In this document: positions 9,098 through 18,375 of the stretch, in pieces
Layout of the letters: the number at the start of each line of letters is the position of its first letter
Position numbering within the stretch: the first letter of the stretch is position 1
NCBI GenBank assembly: GCA_019694435.1
Contig: JAIBBZ010000019.1
Span: 1 to 64,000 of the forward strand
Direction of reading: 5' to 3'
Length of the DNA stretch: 64,000 nucleotides
Source: Pirellulales bacterium
Lineage (GTDB): Bacteria; Planctomycetota; Planctomycetia; Pirellulales; JAEUIK01
Notes under the pieces: generated by a model
The model's database searches: none
The model's input: only the letters and a program-made list of their open reading frames with translations
What the model was told of the DNA's origin: nothing
Position numbers and translations under genes: made by a program

Positions 9098-9856
9098 ATG
9101 TCGCGCGAAACGTGGCGGGAAGTGGCGGCGGAGTTCCTGGGCACCTTTGTGCTCGTGACGTTCGGCGTGGCGGTCGTGGCCCAGGTGCTGTTGGGCAACA
9201 AGGCCAATGGCGATTACCTGTCGATCAACCTCGGCTGGGGCCTGGCCGTGACGATGGGAATCTACGTCGCCGGCGGCGTGACTGGTGCGCATCTCAACCC
9301 GGCCGTGACGCTGGCCATGGCGGTCTTGCGCGACTTCGGTTGGGGACGCGTGATTCCCTACATCGCTGCGCAGGTCGCCGCGGCCTTTGTGGCTTCGGCC
9401 GTGGTCTATGCCGTGTATCACGAGGCCCTCGCCCGTCACCCGCGCGATCTGTCGACCGCGGGCATTTGGGCCACGTACCCCAACACGGCCTTTCCGCTGA
9501 GTAACGTGCCCGGGGGGCTGGTCGATCAGATCGTCGGTACGGCCCTGCTGGTCGGCGTGATCTTCGGCATCTCGGACAAGCGCAACCTGTCGCCCGAAAG
9601 CAACCTGGGCCCGGTGATCGTCGGCGCGCTGGTGTTGCTGATCGGCATGACGTTCGGCTTGAACTGCGGCTATGCGATCAATCCGGCCCGAGATTTCGGC
9701 CCCCGGCTGTTCACCTATTTCGCCGGCTGGGGTGGGAAGGTGTTCGAGGCCCACGACGGTTGGTGGTGGGTGCCCATCATCGGGCCGCTGATCGGCGGTG
9801 TCGTCGGTGGAGCGGTTTACGATCTGTTCATCACGCGGCTGCATCCGCGGCGCTAA
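9098..9856 (+). CDS. glpF: Glycerol uptake facilitator (aquaglyceroporin)
   Basis: This 252-residue channel of the MIP family has six predicted membrane helices. It allows passive glycerol entry across the inner membrane. Both pore motifs are intact: Asn67-Pro-Ala (GAHLNPAVTLA) and Asn195-Pro-Ala (YAINPARDFGPR). The Asp directly after the second NPAR is typical of glycerol facilitators rather than water-specific aquaporins. It lies 108 bp after glpD and 27 bp before glpK, so the three genes probably form an operon. Confidence 0.95.
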   Translation: MSRETWREVAAEFLGTFVLVTFGVAVVAQVLLGNKANGDYLSINLGWGLAVTMGIYVAGGVTGAHLNPAVTLAMAVLRDFGWGRVIPYIAAQVAAAFVASAVVYAVYHEALARHPRDLSTAGIWATYPNTAFPLSNVPGGLVDQIVGTALLVGVIFGISDKRNLSPESNLGPVIVGALVLLIGMTFGLNCGYAINPARDFGPRLFTYFAGWGGKVFEAHDGWWWVPIIGPLIGGVVGGAVYDLFITRLHPRR

Positions 9857-9883
9857 CTTCTGGCTAACGGATCTCGACGAACG

Positions 9884-11377
9884 ATGAGCAAATACATCCT
9901 GGCGCTCGATCAAGGTACGACCTCGAGCCGGGCTATCGTGTTTCAACGCGACGGCCGCGCCGTGGCCATGGCCCAGCGCGAGTTTGAACAGTTGCTGCCC
10001 ACGCCTGGACACGTCGAGCATCGACCCGAGGAGATCTGGTCGAGCCAATTGCAAGTCGCGCAAGAGGCGCTGGCGCAGGCCGGGCTCACGGCGGCCGACA
10101 TTGCCGCGCTGGGCATTACCAATCAGCGCGAAACGACGATCCTCTGGGAACGGGCGACCGGAAAACCGATTGCCAACGCCATCGTCTGGCAGAGCCGCAT
10201 CACCGCCCCCATCTGTGATCGGCTGCAGGCCCAGGGGCTGGCCGACACCTTTCGCAGCAAGACGGGTCTGGTGGTCGATGCGTATTTTTCCGGTACCAAG
10301 ATCAAGCACCTGCTCGACACGATCGAGGGCGCACGCGCTAAGGCCGAACGTGGAGAGGTCCTGTTCGGCACGGTCGACAGCTACCTGATCTGGCGGCTGA
10401 CTGGCGGGCGCTGCCATGTGACCGACTACAGCAACGCCAGCCGTACGCTGATCTTCAACATTCATACGCTCGACTGGGATGACGAGCTGCTGGCCATCCT
10501 CGAGATCCCACGCGCGATGCTGCCCGAGGTGCGACCCTCGAGCGAGGTCTACGGCTCGACCAGCCCCGAGCTGTTCGGCGCGGCGATTCCCGTGGCAGGG
10601 TGCGCCGGCGATCAACAGGCCGCCACCTTCGGCCAGGCCTGCTTCGAGCCCGGCGCCGCGAAGAACACCTATGGCACCGGATGTTTCATGCTGCTCAACA
10701 CGGGCACCAAGGCCGTGCCGTCGAACAACCGGCTGCTGACGACGATCGGCTGGGGGTTGGGGGGCGAGGTGACCTACTGCCTCGAAGGCTCGGTGTTTAT
10801 CGCCGGTGCCGTCGTGCAATGGCTCCGCGACGGGCTGGGCGTGATCCAAAGCTCCATCGACGTCGAAAAGCTGGCCGCCAGCGTGCCCGATTCCGAGGGC
10901 GTGTATCTCGTGCCGGCGTTTGTCGGTTTGGGAGCGCCGCACTGGGACCCTTACGCTCGTGGCGCGATCTTCGGTCTGACGCGCGGTACACGGCTAGGGC
11001 ATATTGCCCGGGCCGCCGTCGAGTCGATGGCCTATCAGACGCGCGACTTGCTCGACGCGATGCAGAAAGACGCGGGCATCCGCTTGGCCGAGTTGAAAGT
11101 CGACGGCGGGGCCAGCGTCAACAACGCCCTGATGCAGTTCCAGGCCGATTTGTTGGGCACCCGGGTGCTGCGACCGGTGGTGGCCGAAACGACGGCGCTT
11201 GGCGCGGCCTATCTGGCGGGCCTGGCCGTCGGCTACTGGCAGGACCAGCAAGACGTGGCGCGGAATTGGGCCCTGGAGCGCCAATTCGAACCACAAATGC
11301 CGGCCAGCGAACGCGAGGCGAAATACGCGCTATGGCAGCGGGCCGTGTCGCGCTCGCTGGATTGGCAACCGCACTAA
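9884..11377 (+). CDS. glpK: Glycerol kinase
   Basis: This 497-residue FGGY-family kinase phosphorylates glycerol to sn-glycerol 3-phosphate with ATP, trapping glycerol imported by GlpF and feeding GlpD. The phosphate-binding loop ([14 protein letters not shown]), [14 protein letters not shown], the [17 protein letters not shown] segment, and [18 protein letters not shown] near the C-terminus match GlpK closely. Length is standard for the family. It directly follows glpF. No glpR-type regulator is nearby. Confidence 0.97.
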   Translation: MSKYILALDQGTTSSRAIVFQRDGRAVAMAQREFEQLLPTPGHVEHRPEEIWSSQLQVAQEALAQAGLTAADIAALGITNQRETTILWERATGKPIANAIVWQSRITAPICDRLQAQGLADTFRSKTGLVVDAYFSGTKIKHLLDTIEGARAKAERGEVLFGTVDSYLIWRLTGGRCHVTDYSNASRTLIFNIHTLDWDDELLAILEIPRAMLPEVRPSSEVYGSTSPELFGAAIPVAGCAGDQQAATFGQACFEPGAAKNTYGTGCFMLLNTGTKAVPSNNRLLTTIGWGLGGEVTYCLEGSVFIAGAVVQWLRDGLGVIQSSIDVEKLAASVPDSEGVYLVPAFVGLGAPHWDPYARGAIFGLTRGTRLGHIARAAVESMAYQTRDLLDAMQKDAGIRLAELKVDGGASVNNALMQFQADLLGTRVLRPVVAETTALGAAYLAGLAVGYWQDQQDVARNWALERQFEPQMPASEREAKYALWQRAVSRSLDWQPH

Positions 11378-11519
11378 CGGTCGCACCACATCGCACCGCG
11401 GACCGCTCTCGGGTACGCTGAGAGGGCTGGCCGACGGCCGGGCTCGCCGTTGAGCGCAGGCGCGGAATGCCTGCCGCCGGGCCATCTGCCGCAGCCGCCA
11501 GCGCTGCCCATCGATTGTC

Positions 11520-13271
11520 ATGACGCAAGTGACCACCAGCCGGCTGGCGAACGTCATCGCCCGCGCCATCCGCCGCGCCTTCGACCTCTATCAGCACGAG
11601 TTTGGCGAGATTACGCGCCGCGCGCGGCAGCGGTTCGTCGACCGCGATTGGCACGGCATGCAGGCCGATAGCGCCGAGCGGCTCGACGTTTACGAGGCCG
11701 AGGTCGCGCACATCGGACAGCGCGTCATCGAGCTGCTGGAAGACCGCGTGCACGATCGGATGGTGTGGGGCAGCATCAAGGCCGTGTTTTCCAGCTTGAT
11801 CGCCGATCGCGACGACTGGGAGATCGCCGAGACGTTCTACAACTCGGTCACACGGCGGATCTTTACGACGGTCGGTGTCGACAACGAGATCGAATTCGTC
11901 CACACCGATTTTGACAGCCCGCCGCACCTGGCGAGCCAGCCGGTGTATCGCACCTACGGCCGGGGCGAGTCCGTGCAGAAGTTGCTTCAGGCCATTTTGA
12001 CCGAGTACGAGCTGCCGCTGCGCGGGCCGCAGCTCGACCATGAAACCCGGCTGGCGGCCCGGTGCATCGAGGATCGTCTCCGGGCGATCGGCGCGCTGCG
12101 GGTCGTCGAGCGGACCGAGATCGTCAAGTCGATTTTCTATCGGGGCGAGTACGCGTATGTGATTGGCCGCATGTCGAGCGGCTCGCACATGCTGCCGCTG
12201 GCGCTGTGCCTGAAGCACGACGAGCGCGGGATCACGATCGACGCGGTCTTGACCGATGAAAACGACCTGAGCCTGTTGTTCAGCTTTGCCCGCTCGTATT
12301 TCCACGTCGAGGTCGAACGCCCCTACGACCTCGTGGCATTCATTAATTCGATCATCCCGCGGAAACGTGCGGCCGAAATCTACATCTCGATCGGCTACAA
12401 CAAGCACGGCAAGACGGAGCTGTATCGCAATGCCCTGAGGCACCTGGCCGCCTCGGACGATCAGTACGAATTGGCGCAAGGCCTGCGGGGCATGGTGATG
12501 ATCTGCTTTACCATGCCGTCGTACGCCGTGGTGTTCAAGATCATCAAGGACCGCTTCGACTACCCGAAGACCTGCACGCGGCATTCGGTGATTGACAAGT
12601 ATCATTTCGTGTTCAAGCACGATCGCGCCGGGCGGCTGGTCGATGCGCAGGAGTACAAGTACCTCGAGCTCGACCGGCACCGCTTCAAGCAGGAATTGCT
12701 CGACGAATTGCTGGCCGTCGCGGCCGAAACGGTGTTTGTGCGCGGCGACCGCGTCGTCATTCGCCACTGCTACGCCGAACGGCGGGTCGTGCCGTTGAAC
12801 GTGTTTCTCCAGGAAGCCGACGACGCGGCGGCCCGGGCCGCGGTGATCGACTATGGCCAGGCGATCAAGGACCTGGCCTGGACCAATATTTTTCCCGGCG
12901 ACTTGATGCTCAAGAACTTCGGCGTCACGCGGCACGGGCGGGTCGTGTTCTACGACTACGACGAGATCAGCGAAGTTACCGAGTGCAACATCCGCCGCTT
13001 GCCCGAGGACTATGGCATGCTGGGCGAGCCGTCGCACGGCGTCGGCCTGCACGACATGTTTCCCGAGGAGTTCCTGTACTTCATTGGGCTGTCCGGCCCC
13101 TTGCGCGACGTGTTCCTCGAGCATCACGGCGACTTGTTCACCGTGGAATTCTGGCAAGAGGTGCAGCGTCGCTTGCGTGCGCGGCAGATCATTCACATCG
13201 CGCCCTACGGGGCGGATCAGCGGCTGCCGCGTGAGGAAGAATCAGCGGCGCGCCTGGCCCGGCCGGCCTAG
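11520..13271 (+). CDS. aceK: Isocitrate dehydrogenase kinase/phosphatase
   Basis: This 583-residue bifunctional enzyme phosphorylates and dephosphorylates isocitrate dehydrogenase, setting the split between the TCA cycle and the glyoxylate shunt. AceK signatures are strong: PRKRAAEIYISIGYNKHGKT, GMVMICFTMPSYAVVFKIIK and FKHDRAGRLVDAQE. The kinase-site residues are intact: Asp461 (NIFPGD), Asn466 (LKNFG) and Asp479 (VFYDYDE), with the same 457/462/475 spacing as the E. coli protein. The gene lies 142 bp after glpK on the same strand. No aceA, aceB or icd is in the window. Its last 30 bp overlap the convergent PEP-CTERM gene. Confidence 0.95.
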   Translation: MTQVTTSRLANVIARAIRRAFDLYQHEFGEITRRARQRFVDRDWHGMQADSAERLDVYEAEVAHIGQRVIELLEDRVHDRMVWGSIKAVFSSLIADRDDWEIAETFYNSVTRRIFTTVGVDNEIEFVHTDFDSPPHLASQPVYRTYGRGESVQKLLQAILTEYELPLRGPQLDHETRLAARCIEDRLRAIGALRVVERTEIVKSIFYRGEYAYVIGRMSSGSHMLPLALCLKHDERGITIDAVLTDENDLSLLFSFARSYFHVEVERPYDLVAFINSIIPRKRAAEIYISIGYNKHGKTELYRNALRHLAASDDQYELAQGLRGMVMICFTMPSYAVVFKIIKDRFDYPKTCTRHSVIDKYHFVFKHDRAGRLVDAQEYKYLELDRHRFKQELLDELLAVAAETVFVRGDRVVIRHCYAERRVVPLNVFLQEADDAAARAAVIDYGQAIKDLAWTNIFPGDLMLKNFGVTRHGRVVFYDYDEISEVTECNIRRLPEDYGMLGEPSHGVGLHDMFPEEFLYFIGLSGPLRDVFLEHHGDLFTVEFWQEVQRRLRARQIIHIAPYGADQRLPREEESAARLARPA

Positions 13272-14328
13272 TCGGCGCAGATTCTGTCGCGCAAGCGCCA
13301 ACGTCAACCCGGCCGAAAGCGCCAGTGCCAGCGTCGAGGGCTCGGGCACTGGGGCGAACACGGCCAGCCGCAGATGTTCGGCAAGCCCAAACGCGTCCTG
13401 CGCCTTCACCGCCAACAAGTTCGTGCCCGGGACCAGGTACTGGGTCACATCCAGGGGGCCCAGGTCGCTCGACGAACTGTCGACGTCCGCAAGCACTTCG
13501 ACGCCGTTGATGTAGACGATGGCATCGTCGTCGACCGACATCAGCAGCTCGGTGCCCGGGCGCACCACGTCGAGGGAAAAGGTCTTGCGGAAGTAGGCCG
13601 GCGATGCGCCGGCGGGCGCCCAAATCTCCGACGGTGCGATCAGGTCCGCCGTTTGCCAGGCCATGTCGTCGTACTCCAGGTCGCTGTTCCAGCCGGGGTT
13701 TGCCGCCTCCCATGCTGCGCCGACGCTCTGAATCGGTTGGCCCTCTTGGTTGCCCACCGGGCCGATGGCCTTCCAGGTGTCGTCGGTCGCGACGACCAAT
13801 GCAGGCGCGATCACATCCGGATCGAATTCGACGACACCCTGGAACGGCAGGCCATTCGGGTCGTCAAACCGGGTTGCCCAGTCGTTCCACTGTCCTTGTG
13901 CAGAATGTCCAGGGTAGTACATGGCAACATAGTCTTCCGTGCCCCCTGCGTCGTTGGGCTCACCAGGGGTCCAGTTTGTATAGCCAGCCCAGCGGTTTGC
14001 CGTTGGTCCACTCCATCAGGCCGGGTGTTTGCGCGTCGTTCAGCCCGATCCACAACAAGCGCGCCTGGCCGCCGTAGTGACCGAAAGTGTCAAACACCCA
14101 AGCTTGTTCCTGTGGATCGTCGATGCTGGTCAGATAGCCTCCGAGAGTTCGAGCCGCGATCTCCGAGTTGGCCCACGACTGCCGGCCCAATAATACGTAT
14201 TCGTGGCCGTTGCCGGGATTCGTGGCCAGCGCGACTAGCCCTTGAGCGGCAGCGAACTCGGAGGTAAACGTCAGCGGAAGAGCCATCGTCAGAGCGACGA
14301 GCACCGAGGTAAGCGTTGTGGATTGCAT
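13242..14328 (-). pseudogene. Frameshifted C-type-lectin-like PEP-CTERM protein gene
   Basis: Two reading frames together make one exported protein of about 360 residues. The 5' part (start 14328) has a signal peptide (ending EFAAAQ) and the first half of a C-type lectin-like domain (GHEYVLLGRQSWANSEIAAR, LWIGLNDAQTPGLMEW). It runs into a stop at 13960. The second frame continues the same domain with YTNWTPGEPNDAGGTEDYVA, then a galactose-binding-like beta-sandwich (FRKTFSLDV, VYINGVEVL) and a PEP-CTERM tail (VPEPSTLALALS). Removing one base of the GGG run at 13988-13990 restores a continuous frame reading KPLAGYTNWTPGEPND. This is either a real recent mutation or an assembly error. A sugar-binding surface role is likely if the gene is intact. 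Confidence 0.8.
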
Positions 14329-14685
14329 CGGGGGCCCCTAGAGTCGCGGTTGAGGCTCGGTTGTCTCCGCTCGAATCTGGTCTCTGCAAATCGTCACTGG
14401 GCCAACGCCTAGGCAAGGTACGCAGCGCAAGGCGCGCGACTGAACGCAAGACTTGCTGGGCGCCGGCTCGAGAGCAAGGCGGCTGCTGCGGTTCTCAGAC
14501 GCCGGCGTCGAACGCCGGCGAGAGCAGCGAGAAAGCCGACATGGAGTGACGATTCACTGGCGCAGCGATCGGATAAGAGATCCGGACCAAACTAAACGTA
14601 AGCTTTGCGGCTCCGACGATAACTACGGCGGCAGCGCCAGTCAACCAATGCGCCGCGGCAGCGTTGATTGTCAGTCGGGAACAAC
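14329..14685. other. Intergenic region with a short perfect hairpin
   Basis: No coding sequence is evident in these 357 bp. A 9-bp perfect inverted repeat with a 3-nt loop lies at 14500-14520. No T run follows on either strand, so I do not call it a terminator, although it sits between two genes reading leftward. Confidence 0.4.
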
Positions 14686-15675
14686 TTACCGCTGCGAGCT
14701 GGTATTCCGCGGAATTGCAGCCTGCATGCCCCGGGCCGCGGCGGCATAGCGTTCCGGATCGCCGTAGAACTTGGCCAGCGACTGTTCGCTCGAGAATAGA
14801 TAGATGCGGTCGCCGTAATAGACACCGTGGCGGCGCTGGCCGGGCACCTGCTGCCCTTCGTCGAGTGCGACGACGGCATCGTTGCCGACTGCGGCCGGCG
14901 AATAACGGTCGGGGTTATTCCAAAACATCTGCTGCGCCTCGGCCGAGGCAAAGTAGAACAATTGCCCTTGGTAGGTCGCCGTGAACTGCGGGTCGCCGGC
15001 GGCCCAGACGCGATTCTCCATCAGTTGCACGGGGCAATAGCCGTCGATCGCCAGCCGCGCCGCTGCCGGAGCCGCCACTTCGGCGGTCGGCGGCGCCACC
15101 GGCGGTTGTGCGTTGATCGCGGCGGCCGGAGGCGCTGGCGCTTGTGGAGGTGCCGGGGCCTGATGTGGCTCGGCCACCATTTGTTGCTGCGTGTATTGCG
15201 GCTGCACGGCCGCCGGCCGCGGCGTCGCGGCTGCGATGGCCGCTGACTGCTTGGCGCGGTACGCGGTCGCCACTTGCGTGATTACGCCGGCATACTGGTC
15301 GGCGGTCTGCGGGCTCTGCATCACTTTGACGATGCGGCCATCGGGCGAGAGGATGACGTCCGATGGCAGCGATCGAACGCCGAATTGCTGCAAGTCGGTC
15401 TGGTGATCGTCGGCATTGAATTTTACGAGCACGAAGTTGCTGCCGAGGGCTTCGTCGAGCCCTGGCTGAGTGAAGACTTCGCGTTCCATCCGCATGCAGG
15501 GTCCGCACCAGGGCGCCCAGCAATGCACCAGGACCAGGCGGTTGGATTGCGCTGCGGTGGCCAGCGCAGCCGGCAAGCTCTGCTGCCAGGCGATTTCCGC
15601 GGCTTGGCTGGACAAAGTGGCCGTGACGAACAGCGATGCCGTCACGAATCGCAAGGTGCGCGCCGCCGTCAACAT
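14686..15675 (-). CDS. Exported thioredoxin-fold protein with two YHS-like domains
   Basis: This is a 329-residue protein with a signal peptide (about 1-26, SLFVTATLSSQAAE). A thioredoxin-like domain follows, with redox-active Cys57 and Cys60 (HCWAPWCGPCMRME). The cis-Pro region is present as VRSLPSDVIL. A linker rich in Ala, Pro and Gln (about residues 145-205) leads to two related YHS-type segments: DGYCPVQLM...YFASAEAQQMFWNNPDRY and YYGDRIYLFSSEQSLAKFYG. The start at 15675 is chosen because it directly precedes the signal peptide; an in-frame start at 15753 would add 26 unlikely residues. The fusion suggests a periplasmic thiol or metal-handling role, which is inference. Confidence 0.8.
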   Translation of the reverse strand: MLTAARTLRFVTASLFVTATLSSQAAEIAWQQSLPAALATAAQSNRLVLVHCWAPWCGPCMRMEREVFTQPGLDEALGSNFVLVKFNADDHQTDLQQFGVRSLPSDVILSPDGRIVKVMQSPQTADQYAGVITQVATAYRAKQSAAIAAATPRPAAVQPQYTQQQMVAEPHQAPAPPQAPAPPAAAINAQPPVAPPTAEVAAPAAARLAIDGYCPVQLMENRVWAAGDPQFTATYQGQLFYFASAEAQQMFWNNPDRYSPAAVGNDAVVALDEGQQVPGQRRHGVYYGDRIYLFSSEQSLAKFYGDPERYAAAARGMQAAIPRNTSSQR

Positions 15676-15974
15676 GCCAGGCCCTCGTGAGCAAGATCCG
15701 GGGGGGAGCATCGGCGATCTGCCTGATGCCGGTTCCTGCTTGATATCGGCCACTGCTGCACGGGAAATCGTGTTAAACTATTCCGATTGCAGTGGTTCGA
15801 GGGATCGTGCGGCCTTGCTGCAAGGCGTTTGGAGAACTGGGGAAACCTTGGCTAGCCTTGGCCGGCACAGGCGCCATCTTGGTGGCGTAGCAGGCAGCTA
15901 AAAGTATCGGTGGGATCGCAGCAGGTTGCCGGGGGGAGTAACTTTCGCAATCCTTGCCGCCTGATTCTTTGCAC

Positions 15975-16002
15975 TTGACAGCAAGGTGGTTGCAGGTAAA
16001 CT
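15975..16002 (+). promoter_or_regulatory. Orphan promoter-like sequence
   Basis: A consensus -35 hexamer TTGACA (15975-15980) and TAAACT (15997-16002) are separated by 16 bp. No recognisable coding sequence starts within the next 300 bp, so it could drive a small RNA or be a chance match. Confidence 0.3.
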
Positions 16003-16329
16003 TTTGGGTAGTTTAAGCTTTCGCACGTCCAAACATGCGGCCCCGAAGGGGCTCAGCTGGGACGGGCGATTTATGGCCCACGCGAGCGTCTTTGGGCCGC
16101 CCCGCTGCAAAGTGGCTCTGACAACCAGGCTTCGGTTCGACAACCGCCTGTCTCTGGCAGAACCCCTCTAGGGGCCGGATTTCTTAGACCAAACTCGTTT
16201 GCTCGGCTACAGGACTGGCCGGATGCGCCCTCGCGGGGGCGCTGCTTGGCGGTAGCCGGGGCGGGCGACCCAAATGCGGTTGAGTCGGGCAAAGGGGTTG
16301 CTCTTTGCACGCCTGAACCGCGGGACTGG

Positions 16330-16364
16330 TTTTGCCAGGGTCTGACTTTTTGCCAGGACCTGAC
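16330..16364. repeat. 17-bp imperfect tandem repeat
   Basis: TTTTGCCAGGGTCTGAC (16330-16346) and TTTTGCCAGGACCTGAC (16348-16364) match at 15 of 17 positions. They are spaced 18 bp apart in otherwise featureless DNA. Such short repeats occur at ends of REP or transposon remnants, but nothing else here confirms that origin. Confidence 0.6.
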
Positions 16365-16650
16365 ATGGGGACGCAGTCGCTTGGCGGCATGAGTGGATGC
16401 CGCGACGCTGCGCCTGTGTTTGCTGATCTGAGCGCCGGTGGGAAATCGTGTCCCCTTGGCTCGGCGTGCGTGGCGATCGCACGGCAAGCAAGACAACGTT
16501 GCGCGCAGCGAACAACACTTCGCGCGCGCTGGGAGCAACAGTGAAACGCCGGTCGGCGAGAGCACTCGCCAGCCGTTGGTTGAGGCGGAAGCTCGGCCCT
16601 GGGTCGAGCCGTCGGACAAGCGCATGACAATTGCACCTTTTGCAGTCTTT

Positions 16651-16688
16651 CAGCGGGGAATTGCTGGCTTACAGCGGGGAATCGCTGG
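16651..16688. repeat. 17-bp tandem repeat about 70-105 bp before rho
   Basis: CAGCGGGGAATTGCTGG (16651-16667) and CAGCGGGGAATCGCTGG (16672-16688) differ at one base, with a 21-bp period (two helical turns). They lie in the rho upstream region and could be paired binding sites for a regulator; this is a guess from spacing only. Confidence 0.6.
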
Positions 16689-16756
16689 GTCGAAATGGGT
16701 CGGGACTCTTGGCCCGACTGTTCTTTACTGAGCTACGCTCATTCTTCAGGTGACCA

Positions 16757-18046
16757 ATGGGAAAGAAAAAGGGAGGCCGGCCGCGCGGTCGCGGGGGACC
16801 AGGCGGCTACGGTGGCGGGCATTTTCACGGACGTCCGCGGCATCATCATCCATATCCGCGCCAGGATGGCCCGCGGCCGCAGACGACCGAGGCCGAACCT
16901 AGCGAAAACGGCGAACCGCTGCCTCTGGAGCCGGCCTCGGGCGTGCTCGAACTGCACCCCAATGGCTACGGCTTCTTGCGCGATCCGAAGAACAACTACG
17001 TCCGCGAGCGGACCGATCCGTTCGTCCCGGGCGCGATGATCGACCGCTTCTGTCTGCGTGAAGGTGTGCTCATCAACGGGATGGTTCAGCCGAATCGCAA
17101 GCAGCAGGGTCCGCGGTTGCGCGAAATCATCGATATCGACGGCTGCAAGGCCGAAGACTATCCGAACGTCAAGACGTTCGACGTGCTCACGCCGATCAAC
17201 CCTGAGACGTGGTTGCGCCTGGAGACGGGCCCCGAACCGCTGAGCACGCGGATCATGGACCTGCTCACGCCGCTGGGCAAAGGCCAGCGCGCGCTGATCG
17301 TCGCCCCGCCGCGCACCGGCAAGACGGTGATGCTGCAGCAGATCGCTCAGGCCATCTCGCAGAACTGGCCCGACATCAAGCTGATCTTGCTGCTCATCGA
17401 CGAACGGCCTGAGGAAGTGACCGACATGCGCCGCGTGGTCGTCAATGGCGAGGTCGTGGCCAGCAGCCTCGATCGCGACGTGGAAAGTCACGTCCGGCTG
17501 TCGCAGTTGGTCGTCGAACGCTGCAAGCGGCTGGTCGAACTGGGCAAGGACGTGTTCCTCGTCATGGACTCGATCACCCGCATGGCCCGCGCCTTCAACA
17601 AGTGGGTCGGGAATACCGGCCGGACGATGTCCGGCGGCGTCGACATCAAGGCCATGGACATTCCCAAGAAACTGTTCGCCACCGCGCGGCAATTCGAAGA
17701 AGGCGGCTCGCTGACGATCGTCGCGACGGCGCTGGTCGACACCGGCAGCCGCATGGACGAGCTGATCTTCCAGGAGTTCAAGGGTACCGGCAACATGGAA
17801 GTGGTGCTCGACCGCAAGCTGGCCGACCGCCGCGTTTGGCCGGCGATCGATATCAGCCAGTCGGGTACCCGGAAGGAAGAAAAGTTGCTCGAGCCTGACA
17901 CGCTACACGCGGTGACGATGTTGCGGCGCACGTTGAGCTCGATGCATCACGTCGACGCGATGGAGCAGCTGACCAAGCAGTTGAGCAAGTTCCCGACCAA
18001 CCGGGACTTCGTTAAGCTGATCTCCGGCGTCCAGGCCCGCGACTAG
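16757..18046 (+). CDS. rho: Transcription termination factor Rho
   Basis: This 429-residue hexameric RNA helicase ends transcription at Rho-dependent sites. The RNA-binding cold-shock-like region begins near residue 60 (SGVLELHPNGYGFLRDPKNN). The ATPase core has Walker A with Lys189 (APPRTGKTVM), LIDERPEEVTDM, a Walker B-type VFLVMDSITRMARA, and the Q-loop region GRTMSGGVDIKAMDIPKK. EEGGSLTIVATALVDTGSRM and FKGTGNMEVVLDRK match Rho closely. The N-terminal helical domain found in E. coli is replaced by about 55 residues rich in Gly, Arg, His and Pro. AGGTG lies just upstream of the ATG. The gene is monocistronic; tRNA-Ser follows. Confidence 0.97.
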   Translation: MGKKKGGRPRGRGGPGGYGGGHFHGRPRHHHPYPRQDGPRPQTTEAEPSENGEPLPLEPASGVLELHPNGYGFLRDPKNNYVRERTDPFVPGAMIDRFCLREGVLINGMVQPNRKQQGPRLREIIDIDGCKAEDYPNVKTFDVLTPINPETWLRLETGPEPLSTRIMDLLTPLGKGQRALIVAPPRTGKTVMLQQIAQAISQNWPDIKLILLLIDERPEEVTDMRRVVVNGEVVASSLDRDVESHVRLSQLVVERCKRLVELGKDVFLVMDSITRMARAFNKWVGNTGRTMSGGVDIKAMDIPKKLFATARQFEEGGSLTIVATALVDTGSRMDELIFQEFKGTGNMEVVLDRKLADRRVWPAIDISQSGTRKEEKLLEPDTLHAVTMLRRTLSSMHHVDAMEQLTKQLSKFPTNRDFVKLISGVQARD

Positions 18047-18232
18047 ACGCTCGCGGACCGGTCATGGAACACGACTCTCAGTGCAGCGCGGGGGCCGCGA
18101 GGTCTCCGCACGGCAGGCTCGCAGGCAACGCGCATCCGCGCGAGCCGGCAAAGAGTGAGCCGCACGCAGGTCGTCCGAGATCGACGCACGACGCGTTGCC
18201 ACACATGAACCGCGGCCACCGCGCCGCGGCAT

Positions 18233-18316
18233 CGGAGGGTATGCGAATTGGTGAGCAGCCTGACTGGAATTCAGGTGCCCCGCAAGGGGTTGCGGGTTCG
18301 AGTCCCGTGCCCTCCG
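18233..18316 (+). tRNA. tRNA-Ser(GGA)
   Basis: The sequence folds as a class II tRNA. The acceptor stem pairs GGAGGG with CCCTCC. The anticodon stem is CCTGA/TCAGG with loop CTGGAAT, placing anticodon GGA at 18266-18268. A long variable arm with a CCCC/GGGG stem follows (TGCCCCGCAAGGGGTT). The T arm is GCGGG-TTCGAGT-CCCGT. The last base before the tail is G, as expected of the serine discriminator. CCA is not encoded. The D arm is short and the exact 5' base (18233 or 18234) is ambiguous. Confidence 0.9.
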
Positions 18317-18324
18317 CCTGCTGA

Positions 18325-18375
18325 AAACCCTGCGTCCCAACGGGCCCTGTGATAGGCAGTTGCGACGCGGGGTTT
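18325..18375 (+). terminator. Possible terminator after tRNA-Ser
   Basis: AAACCCTGCGTC (18325-18336) can pair with GACGCGGGGTTT (18364-18375), with one imperfect pair and a 27-nt loop. CTTGTTG follows. The large loop and weak T run lower confidence, but its position 9 bp after the tRNA supports it. Confidence 0.45.

Larger units (their letters stand above)
15676..16756. other. 1.1-kb gap with repeats upstream of rho
   Basis: Open frames in this stretch have Ser/Arg/Ala-rich, unrecognisable products and I reject them as genes. It contains a promoter-like TTGACA-N16-TAAACT (15975-16002, plus strand) with no clear gene after it. Two short tandem repeats are also present (16330-16364 and 16651-16688). 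It may hold decayed mobile DNA or an unrecognised small RNA. Confidence 0.4.

Noticed and set aside
8501-10942. Open frame of 813 codons on the minus strand
   Set aside because: It lies antisense to glpD, glpF and glpK. It has the Arg/His/Gln-rich composition of high-GC shadow frames and no family motif.
11118-13196. Open frame of 692 codons on the minus strand
   Set aside because: It is antisense to glpK and aceK, both of which are strongly supported by motifs. Its product is unrecognisable.
14500-14520. Perfect 9-bp hairpin as a terminator
   Set aside because: No T run follows on either strand, so the hairpin alone does not support termination.
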